A stretch of DNA of 16,172 nt from contig JAEKFU010000014.1 in NCBI GenBank assembly GCA_016522385.1, positions 1 through 16,172 of the forward strand. Reading direction: 5' to 3'. The stretch is from Pseudomonadota bacterium (GTDB lineage: Bacteria > Pseudomonadota > Alphaproteobacteria > Rhizobiales > Aestuariivirgaceae). Under the pieces are notes generated by a model that worked only from the letters and a program-made list of their open reading frames with translations, was not told the DNA's origin and made no database searches. A program made the translations under genes and the position numbers. Of this stretch, positions 11,101 to 16,172 are shown piece by piece. The first letter of the stretch is position 1. Each line of letters begins with the position of its first letter.

Positions 11101-12287
11101 GGTCGAGGCTGTTCGTCGATGATGGCGACAAGGTCAAGCGTGGTATGCGTTTGTGCGAGTGGGATCCCTACACCCGGCCGATACTTACCGAAGTGGATGG
11201 AGAGGTTCAGTTCGAAGATGTTGTAGAGGGTGTGTCGGTACACGAAGTGACTGAGGAATCCACCGGCATCACCAATCGCGTGGTAGTCGACTGGCGGTCG
11301 AGCCCGCGTGGTGCAGATCTCAAACCGGCGATGATCATCACTGACGGCAAAGGCGCGGTGAGCAAGCTGAAAAGGGGCGGTGAAGCCCGCTATCTGCTTT
11401 CGGTCGATGCCATCTTGTCGGTTGAACCGGGTGCCGCTGTCAAGGCCGGTGATGTGCTGGCGCGCATCCCGTTGGAAGGTGCCAAGACCCGCGACATCAC
11501 AGGTGGTCTGCCGCGTGTCGCCGAACTGTTCGAGGCTCGGCGACCGAAAGATCATGCAATCATCGCCGAGATCTCGGGCCGTGTCGAATTTGGCCGCGAC
11601 TACAAGAACAAACGGCGAATTCGGATCGTTCCGGAGGACGAGTCGATGGAGCCATCGGAGTATCTCATCCCGAAAGGCAAGCACTTGCCGGTGCAGGAAG
11701 GCGACTTCATTGAAAAGGGCGAGTATCTGCTCGATGGCCATCCAGCGCCGCATGACATTCTCGCGATCAAGGGCGTTGAGGAGCTAGCGTCATATCTGGT
11801 GAATGAAATCCAGGAGGTCTATCGCCTGCAGGGCGTCGGCATCAACGACAAACATATTGAAGTGATAGTGCGTCAGATGCTGCAGAAGGTTGAAGTCACC
11901 AACTCGGGTGGCTCATCACTGCTGTCGGGCGAACAGCTGGACCGCATCGAGTTCGACGAGATCAATGAGCGGCTTTTGGAGGAGGGCAAGGAACCTGCCA
12001 CCGCTGTTCCAGTGTTGCTCGGCATAACCAAAGCCAGTCTGCAGACGCGTAGCTTTATTTCGGCAGCTTCGTTTCAGGAGACAACGCGTGTGCTGACCGA
12101 TGCCGCTGTAAACGGCAAGGCCGATACGCTGGAAGGTCTCAAGGAAAACGTTATCGTGGGCCGCTTGATCCCGGCCGGCACCGGCGGCATGCTGTCTCGC
12201 TTCAAGCAAGTTGCTGACAAGCGTGACACGCTGATCCTGGAGGAACAGGCCAAATCCGAAGACACTGCGCTGCCAGCGGCAGAATAG
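8115..12287 (+). CDS. rpoC: DNA-directed RNA polymerase subunit beta-prime
   Basis: The 1390-residue protein is beta-prime, carrying the active-site magnesium. Zinc site 1 is C71-L-C73 with C86 and C89. The catalytic loop NADFDGD (460-466) places aspartates 462, 464 and 466 as metal ligands. Zinc site 2 is C811, C885, C892 and C895. The bridge helix and trigger-loop region includes QSIGEPGTQLTMRTFHIGG with M929 and H933 near substrate. The non-conserved insert after the trigger loop (about 945-1130) is followed by the conserved ending KENVIVGRLIPAGTG. Start ATG 8115 gives MNQEVMNVFSP, a usual beginning for this group; AGGAG lies 11 bases upstream, rather distant. An in-frame ATG at 8130 is the alternative. 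A strong terminator follows the stop. Confidence 0.99.
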   Translation: MNQEVMNVFSPAGQPQTFDHIRIGIASPEKILSWSFGEIKKPETINYRTFKPERDGLFCARIFGPIKDYECLCGKYKRMKYKGIICEKCGVEVTLAKVRRERMGHVELAAPVAHIWFLKSLPSRIGLLLDMTLKDIERVLYFESYIVLEPGLTPMKPLQLLNEEDYLTAQDQYGEDSFTAGIGAEAVRELLTGIDLEKLRDDLRVEIAESTSELKPKKLAKRLKVVEAFIDSGNRPEWMILTVIPVIPPELRPLVPLDGGRFATSDLNDLYRRVINRNNRLKRLIELRAPDIIIRNEKRMLQEAVDALFDNGRRGRTITGANKRPLKSLSDMLKGKQGRFRQNLLGKRVDYSGRSVIVVGPELKLHQCGLPKKMALELFKPFIYSRLDAKGLSSTVKQAKKLVEKEKPEVWDILDEVIREHPVLLNRAPTLHRLGIQAFEPVLIEGKAIQLHPLVCAAFNADFDGDQMAVHVPLSLEAQLEARVLMMSTNNILHPANGQPIIVPSQDIVLGLYYVSQMRQNELGEGMLFGSVAEVDHALEAGVVSLHAKIKARFKYIDDEGNLVSKVFDTTPGRLMIGELLPKQPGVSLDLCNKLLTKRDISNMIDEVYRHCGQKETVIFCDQIMQLGFHHAFKAGISFGKDDMVIPDSKEKLVGETRDLAKEYEQQYIDGLITQGEKYNKVVDAWAKCTDKVADEMMARISSVQIDDESGRERPVNSIYMMAHSGARGSPAQMKQLAGMRGLMAKPSGEIIETPIISNFKEGLSVLEYFNSTHGARKGLADTALKTANSGYLTRRLVDVAQDSIINAEDCGTENSITARPMIEAGDVIVSLGMRVLGRTSAEDVINPATGEVIVPKGQEIMEDHVELMEAAGIPEMRIRSVLTCETKHGVCCKCYGRDLARGTPVNMGEAVGVIAAQSIGEPGTQLTMRTFHIGGTAQVLDESFVESNHEGTVRLKNRDIVADSTGNKIVMGRNVAIVVEDDQGNERAVHKLTYGSRLFVDDGDKVKRGMRLCEWDPYTRPILTEVDGEVQFEDVVEGVSVHEVTEESTGITNRVVVDWRSSPRGADLKPAMIITDGKGAVSKLKRGGEARYLLSVDAILSVEPGAAVKAGDVLARIPLEGAKTRDITGGLPRVAELFEARRPKDHAIIAEISGRVEFGRDYKNKRRIRIVPEDESMEPSEYLIPKGKHLPVQEGDFIEKGEYLLDGHPAPHDILAIKGVEELASYLVNEIQEVYRLQGVGINDKHIEVIVRQMLQKVEVTNSGGSSLLSGEQLDRIEFDEINERLLEEGKEPATAVPVLLGITKASLQTRSFISAASFQETTRVLTDAAVNGKADTLEGLKENVIVGRLIPAGTGGMLSRFKQVADKRDTLILEEQAKSEDTALPAAE

Positions 12288-12317
12288 TCTCGCCCGTCCT
12301 ATCAGTTTACGCAAGAC

Positions 12318-12352
12318 AAGGTCCGCGGGAGCAATGCTCCCGCGGACCTTTT
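12318..12352 (+). terminator. Intrinsic terminator after rpoC
   Basis: GGTCCGCGGGAGC (12320-12332) pairs perfectly with GCTCCCGCGGACC (12336-12348) around an AAT loop, extended by two A-T pairs, and is followed by TTTT (12349-12352). This ends the secE/rplK-to-rpoC transcription block. The stem also sits 17 bases from the end of the convergent minus-strand gene. In that direction the tail reads TTGTCTTG, a poor T-run, so stopping in reverse may be weaker. Confidence 0.93.
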
Positions 12353-12368
12353 GCATCTGGGAAATGAA

Positions 12369-12779
12369 CTAATGTGTCGTTGCGACATCCGCCAACGCGT
12401 GATTGGGATCCGGTTGGATTAGTCCAATCAATGCGCCGGAGGCGTCCGTTACAACGGCGAGTTTGCCAACGCCGGGAATCTTGGTCGAGGGGCGAGTGAT
12501 TTCGCCACCTGCATACGACGTGGCTTTTTCTGCCTGGTTGATGTCATCAACCGTCATATAGGTCATCCAGTGTGATGGTATGCCGTTGTAATCCGGCTCG
12601 GTCAGGCCAAATATTCCGCCGACCGGCGCGCCGTCCTTGGTTGCAATCCAATAATGGCTGCCGTCTGGCAAATCTGTGTCCTCAAATTCCCAACCCAACG
12701 TGCGGGTGTAAAACTCAATCGCTGATTCCGGATCCCAGGTATTGAGTTCATGCCACCAGCTGCGCATAGGTTTGCTCAT
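12369..12779 (-). CDS. VOC-fold (glyoxalase/bleomycin-resistance superfamily) protein
   Basis: The 136-residue product has the vicinal-oxygen-chelate fold: WWHELNTWDPESAIEFYTRT in the first beta-alpha unit, LGWEF, then GGIFGL, the second half starting HWMTYMTVDDI, and a closing GALIGLIQPD. This resembles the small CFP30-like branch, commonly annotated as a VOC protein without a known substrate. Potential metal-binding histidines are H10, H42 and H70, but the usual last-strand glutamate is replaced (I118/L120 region), so metal-dependent glyoxalase activity is doubtful. Start ATG at 12779 is chosen because AGGAG (minus strand, 12788-12792) lies 8 bases upstream; GTG at 12797 would add six residues. 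It is alone on this strand, convergent to rpoC and divergent from rpsL. Confidence 0.88.
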   Translation of the reverse strand: MSKPMRSWWHELNTWDPESAIEFYTRTLGWEFEDTDLPDGSHYWIATKDGAPVGGIFGLTEPDYNGIPSHWMTYMTVDDINQAEKATSYAGGEITRPSTKIPGVGKLAVVTDASGALIGLIQPDPNHALADVATTH

Positions 12780-13020
12780 GCTCGCATCTCCTATCACTAC
12801 TCACCACAGTCCGCCCGTACCGGCAGGTTGCCTTAAAGACGCGGCGACGGTATGACGAGATTGGGCCAAAAGGGGGTTTATATTTTGTTGGGCGGCCCCG
12901 TTGGAAACGGAAAAGCCGCACATTACTGCGGATGCGGCGGTTGCGGAATTGTGGCGATGGCAAGCGGGAAAGACCGTTAGGATTTGCCTTTGTAATCGCA
13001 AAAATTCGTCTGAGCGGGGG
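12780..13020. other. Divergent spacer between the VOC gene and the str promoter
   Basis: About 240 bases with no supported gene. It holds the VOC ribosome-binding site (12788-12792) and probably that gene's promoter, but no clear -35/-10 pair was found on the minus strand. An AT-rich patch TTTATATTTT at 12877-12886 lies in otherwise GC-rich DNA. Short open frames here have no family character. Confidence 0.5.
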
Positions 13021-13049
13021 TTGACGAGTGTCAGCTGCGTGAGTATGTT
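13021..13049 (+). promoter_or_regulatory. Sigma70-type promoter of the rpsL-rpsG-fusA operon
   Basis: TTGACG (13021-13026) and TATGTT (13044-13049) are separated by exactly 17 bases, 5/6 and 4/6 matches to the housekeeping consensus. Transcription would start near 13056, leaving a leader of about 240 bases before rpsL. It is the clearest promoter in the window and sits where the str operon needs one, since the rpoC terminator isolates it from upstream transcription. Confidence 0.7.
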
Positions 13050-13055
13050 CGCGCC

Positions 13056-13298
13056 GACTTTCGGGTGGCAAGCAGTAAACGTCCTGGCGCGTTTAAACGT
13101 TGCCGGAAAGCCAGCAAAAGAAGATCAGGACATGACCTCATGGCTGTATTGCTGTGCGGTCCTCTGGTTTTGGGAAGCGGTGAGCATCGGTTGAGCCGGA
13201 TGCCTCAGCGCGTTTGTTTGTGTCATCGCTCCGGCAACCCGGCGTGGAGACCACGGCTCAATTGGGATTGACAAAAGATTTGAAAGAGCAAAGTCGAG
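13056..13298 (+). promoter_or_regulatory. Long 5' leader of rpsL with candidate RNA structure
   Basis: CGGTTGAGCCG (13188-13198) can pair with CGGCTCAATTG (13254-13264), eleven pairs including two G-U. The tip of this long-range helix includes GTGG/CCAC (13244-13247, 13251-13254), which shares one base with it. Further up, CAGGAC (13126-13131) is complementary to GTCCTG (13081-13086), and its last five bases AGGAC also to GTCCT (13159-13163). These are alternative partners. CGTTTAAACG (13090-13099) is a perfect palindrome. No gene of family character lies in the leader. Regulation is inferred only from length and these pairings. Confidence 0.45.
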
Positions 13299-13670
13299 AT
13301 GCCGACAATTAACCAGCTCATCCGCAAGCCTCGCATTTCTCCGGTTAAGCGCAACAAGGTCCCGGCGATGCAGGCTTGTCCTCAGAAGCGCGGCGTATGT
13401 ACCCGCGTCTACACGACCACACCGAAGAAGCCGAACTCGGCACTTCGCAAAGTAGCGCGCGTTCGCCTGACGAACGGATTTGAGGTCACTAGCTATATTC
13501 CAGGTGAGGGCCACAATCTTCAAGAGCACTCGGTGGTGATGATCCGCGGTGGACGTGTGAAGGACCTTCCGGGTGTTCGCTATCACATCATTCGCGGCGT
13601 GCTTGACACGCAAGGTGTTTCCAACCGCCGTCAGCGCCGTTCGAAGTACGGTGCTAAGCGCCCGAAATGA
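13299..13670 (+). CDS. rpsL: 30S ribosomal protein S12
   Basis: The 123-residue protein is S12, which monitors codon-anticodon fit at the decoding centre. Family marks are CPQKRGVCTRVYTTTPKKPN (27-46), LTNGFEVTSYIPGEGHNLQ, and GGRVKDLPGVRYH. Streptomycin-related lysines K43 and K88 are both wild type, so this sequence predicts no classic S12-based resistance. D89 in the KDLPG motif is the residue methylthiolated by RimO in E. coli. P68 in the TSYIPGEG turn, where E. coli has Gly, is common in alphaproteobacteria. Start ATG 13299 has a weak purine-rich site (GAAAGAG, 13282-13288). First gene of the str operon here; rpsG begins 26 bases after the stop. Confidence 0.98.
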   Translation: MPTINQLIRKPRISPVKRNKVPAMQACPQKRGVCTRVYTTTPKKPNSALRKVARVRLTNGFEVTSYIPGEGHNLQEHSVVMIRGGRVKDLPGVRYHIIRGVLDTQGVSNRRQRRSKYGAKRPK

Positions 13671-13696
13671 TCGGTTTATCAAGAGGTTAAACCAAT

Positions 13697-14167
13697 ATGT
13701 CCCGACGCCATCGTGCAGAAAAGCGCACCATCAATCCGGATCCAAAATTCGACGATGTGGTTGTCTCGAAGTTCATGAACAACCTGATGATCGACGGCAA
13801 GAAGTCGGTTGCTGAAGGTATCGTTTATGGCGCTTTTGACCGTATTGAAGACAAGGCCAAGCAGGACCCATTGGGGGTCTTCCATCAGGCCCTTGAGAAT
13901 GTCAGCCCGGCCATTGAGGTTCGCTCGCGCCGCGTGGGCGGCGCGACCTATCAGGTGCCGGTGGAAGTGCGTGCCGACCGGCGCCAGGCATTGGCGATCA
14001 GGTGGTTGATCACGGCGGCACGCGGACGCAATGAAACAACAATGGTCGACCGTTTGTCCGGCGAACTCATGGACGCTGCGAACAATAGAGGGACGGCCGT
14101 GAAAAAGCGGGAGGATACCCATCGTATGGCAGAGGCGAACCGCGCGTTCTCGCACTATCGATGGTAA
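13697..14167 (+). CDS. rpsG: 30S ribosomal protein S7
   Basis: The 156-residue protein is S7, an early-binding protein that nucleates folding of the 30S head and lines the mRNA exit near the E-site tRNA. It begins MSRRHRAEKRTINPDPKF and shows FMNNLMIDGKKSVAE, the beta-hairpin region VRSRRVGGATYQVPVEV (residues 75-91), RWLITAARGR, and the closing ANRAFSHYRW. Length is the family standard. AGAGG precedes the start ATG 13697. In E. coli S7 represses the operon by binding the rpsL-rpsG gap of nearly 100 bases; here the gap is 26 bases, so that site cannot exist in the same form. fusA begins 21 bases after the stop. Confidence 0.98.
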   Translation: MSRRHRAEKRTINPDPKFDDVVVSKFMNNLMIDGKKSVAEGIVYGAFDRIEDKAKQDPLGVFHQALENVSPAIEVRSRRVGGATYQVPVEVRADRRQALAIRWLITAARGRNETTMVDRLSGELMDAANNRGTAVKKREDTHRMAEANRAFSHYRW

Positions 14168-14188
14168 CCCATTACGGAGATTGATCCC

Positions 14189-16172
14189 ATGCCGCGCTCT
14201 CACAAACTCGAAGACTACCGCAACTTCGGCATCATGGTGCACATTGATGCCGGCAAGACGACAGTTACCGAGCGTATCCTGTTCTATTCCGGTAAGAGCC
14301 ACAAACTCGGCGAAGTGCACGATGGCGCTGCCACCATGGATTTCATGGAACAGGAACAGGAGCGGGGTATCACCATTACTTCTGCCGCCACTACGACGTT
14401 CTGGGACGACAAGCGGTTGAACATTATCGACACGCCCGGCCACGTTGATTTCACTATCGAAGTTGAGCGCTCGCTCAGGGTGCTGGATGGCGCTGTGTGC
14501 GTGCTCGATTCCAACGCCGGCGTAGAGCCGCAGACCGAAACGGTTTGGCGACAGGGTGACAAGTATTCCGTACCGCGCATCGTGTTCTGCAACAAGATGG
14601 ACAAGATTGGCGCGGATTTTGACCAGTGCCTGCGTGACATCAAGGAAAGACTGGGTGCCCGTCCTGTGGCCATTCAACTGCCGATCGGTGCAGAGGACGA
14701 CTTCCAAGGTGTTATTGACCTGGTGCGGATGAAGGCGGTCATCTGGAAGGAAGAGACACTCGGGGCGGAGTTCTTTGAAGAAGATATCCCCGCCGAATTG
14801 CTGGATAAGGCGGAAGCTGCACGTGTCGTGCTCGTCGAGGCCTGTGTTGAGCTGGACGAAGATGTCATGGAATCCTACCTTGGCGGCGAGGAGCCAAGTC
14901 AGGAAACGCTCAAGGCACTGATCCGCAAGGCGGTGTTGAGCAGCGAGTTCTTCCCGGTTCTGTGCGGCTCTGCCTTTAAGAACAAGGGTGTGCAGCCATT
15001 GCTTGATGCGGTCGTCGACTATCTTCCGGCGCCGATCGACGTGCCGGCGATCAAGGCCATCGACACCAAGACAGACGAAGAAACCGTTCGAAAATCAGCC
15101 GACGAGGAGCCGATGGCGATGCTTGCTTTCAAGCTGATGGACGACCCGTACGGCGTGCTTACATTTGCGCGGATATATTCCGGCAAGGTCACCAAGGGTT
15201 CGACGGTGCTCAACTCGACGCGTGGCAAGACCGATCGCATCGGCCGTATGGTGTTGATGCACGCGAACAGCCGCGAGGAGATCTCGGAGGCCTATGCAGG
15301 TGACATCATCGCGCTTGTCGGTCTGAAGGAGGCCCGCACCGGCGACACGATTTGCGACATGGCAAAACCGGTCATTCTTGAGCGCATGGAATTTCCAGAC
15401 CCAGTGATTGCCAAGTCGATTGAACCCAGGAGCAAGGGCGATCAGGAAAAAATGGGCATGTCGTTGGCCAAACTGGCGAATGAAGATCCTTCCTTTTATG
15501 TTTCGACGGACCAGGAATCCGGCCAAACCATCATCCAGGGCATGGGTGAATTACATCTCGACATCAAGGTCGACATCCTGCGCCGTCAGCACAAGATCGA
15601 TGTAAATGTCGGCGAGCCCCAGGTTGCCTATCGCGAGACTATCACCAAGGATTGCGAAGTTGATTACACGCACAAGAAGCAGTCTGGCGGTTCGGGTCAG
15701 TTTGCCCGCATCAAAGTAACCCTTGAGCCTGGCGAGAAGGGATCTGGTTTTGAGTTCGAGAGCACCGTCGTCGGCGGCAACGTGCCTAAGGAATACATTC
15801 CAGCAGTGGAAAAGGGCATGGCTTCGATAATGGGTGCAGGCGTCATTGCCGGTTTTCCCGTGGTTGATGTCAAGGCCACCCTTTCCGACGGCGCTTATCA
15901 CGAAGTCGACTCGTCGGCAGTCGCCTTTGAGATCGCTGGCCGCTCCGCAATGCGTGAAGCGCTGCAGAAGGCAGGCTCTGTGCTGCTCGAGCCGATCATG
16001 AAGGTTGAGGTGACGTCGCCAGAGGAATATCTCGGCGGTGTGATCGGTGATCTGAATTCGCGACGCGGTCAGATTGCCGGTACTGATGCGCGCGGCAACG
16101 CGCAAGTTGTCAACGCGATGGTGCCGTTGGCCAACATGTTCGGCTATGTGGACAACCTGCGCTCAATGAGTC
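14189..16172 (+). CDS. fusA: Elongation factor G (3' end beyond window)
   Basis: The frame is open for 661 codons to the window edge; about 30 residues are missing compared with a usual EF-G of about 690. EF-G drives translocation and, with the recycling factor, splits ribosomes. The G domain shows the P-loop HIDAGKT (18-24), switch I RGITIT (59-64), DTPGH (81-85) and NKMD (135-138). Domain II contains LAFKLMDDPYGVLTF, with a turn one residue shorter than the common DPFxG-type turn. Domain IV includes THKKQSGGSGQFARIKV and GAYHEVDSSAVAFEIA; domain V includes PEEYLGGVIGDLNSRRGQI. Start ATG 14189 follows CGGAG (14175-14179). V17 before the P-loop, V26 and F52 differ from the usual Ala, Thr and Trp. 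Confidence 0.97.
   Translation, partial: MPRSHKLEDYRNFGIMVHIDAGKTTVTERILFYSGKSHKLGEVHDGAATMDFMEQEQERGITITSAATTTFWDDKRLNIIDTPGHVDFTIEVERSLRVLDGAVCVLDSNAGVEPQTETVWRQGDKYSVPRIVFCNKMDKIGADFDQCLRDIKERLGARPVAIQLPIGAEDDFQGVIDLVRMKAVIWKEETLGAEFFEEDIPAELLDKAEAARVVLVEACVELDEDVMESYLGGEEPSQETLKALIRKAVLSSEFFPVLCGSAFKNKGVQPLLDAVVDYLPAPIDVPAIKAIDTKTDEETVRKSADEEPMAMLAFKLMDDPYGVLTFARIYSGKVTKGSTVLNSTRGKTDRIGRMVLMHANSREEISEAYAGDIIALVGLKEARTGDTICDMAKPVILERMEFPDPVIAKSIEPRSKGDQEKMGMSLAKLANEDPSFYVSTDQESGQTIIQGMGELHLDIKVDILRRQHKIDVNVGEPQVAYRETITKDCEVDYTHKKQSGGSGQFARIKVTLEPGEKGSGFEFESTVVGGNVPKEYIPAVEKGMASIMGAGVIAGFPVVDVKATLSDGAYHEVDSSAVAFEIAGRSAMREALQKAGSVLLEPIMKVEVTSPEEYLGGVIGDLNSRRGQIAGTDARGNAQVVNAMVPLANMFGYVDNLRSMS

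Noticed and set aside
9876..11753. A 625-codon open frame on the minus strand
   Set aside because: It lies wholly inside rpoC, which is conserved throughout; the antisense frame is an effect of codon bias and has no family character.
12748..13071. A 107-codon minus-strand frame upstream of the VOC gene
   Set aside because: It overlaps the VOC start in another frame, is Arg/Pro-rich like a non-coding frame, and crosses the str promoter.
12901..13194. A 97-codon plus-strand frame in the VOC-rpsL spacer
   Set aside because: It overlaps the best promoter of the str operon, has no clear ribosome-binding site and shows no family character.
13268..13273. TTGACA close to rpsL as a -35 box
   Set aside because: The bases 17 positions downstream (AAGTCG) do not resemble a -10 box, and the start would fall inside rpsL.
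13679..14707. A 342-codon open frame on the minus strand across rpsG and fusA
   Set aside because: Antisense to two clear conserved genes with their own ribosome-binding sites.

Overview
The window is a long ribosomal-protein / RNA-polymerase gene block from an alphaproteobacterium, most likely in or near Hyphomicrobiales (Rhizobiales). The grounds are gene order (tuf, tRNA-Trp, secE, nusG, rplK, rplA, rplJ, rplL, rpoB, rpoC, then rpsL, rpsG, fusA), the sequence character of RpoB (1362 aa), RpoC (1390 aa) and S12, the GTG-started L10, and a moderately GC-rich composition. The order-level assignment is inference from remembered family character, not a search.

Layout: the window opens in the last 41 codons of EF-Tu, followed by a complete tRNA-Trp (CCA anticodon) and the secE-nusG pair. 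A structured leader that may hold the L1 target precedes rplK-rplA. A 396-base spacer with a strong hairpin and an L10-leader-like region precedes rplJ-rplL. Then come rpoB and rpoC, with hairpins in the rplL-rpoB and rpoB-rpoC gaps. A textbook intrinsic terminator ends rpoC. A convergent minus-strand VOC (glyoxalase/bleomycin-resistance fold) gene is the only non-housekeeping gene. A good sigma70-type promoter and a leader of about 240 bases then start the str operon (rpsL, rpsG, fusA). fusA runs off the right edge after 661 codons.

The genes form the core of translation and transcription. EF-Tu and EF-G are the elongation GTPases. L11, L1, L10 and L12 make the stalks and factor-binding centre of the 50S subunit, and S12 and S7 sit at the decoding and mRNA-exit parts of the 30S subunit. 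SecE anchors the protein-export channel. NusG links RNA polymerase (beta, beta-prime) to Rho and to the ribosome.

No new defence, mobile or biosynthetic system is visible: the coding content is ordinary. The parts worth a second look are non-coding. They are mutually exclusive RNA structures ahead of rplK, rplJ and rpsL, hairpins in the spacers ahead of rplJ, rpoB and rpoC, and the very short rpsL-rpsG gap, which leaves little room for an E. coli-style S7 repressor site. EF-G also carries some less usual residues.
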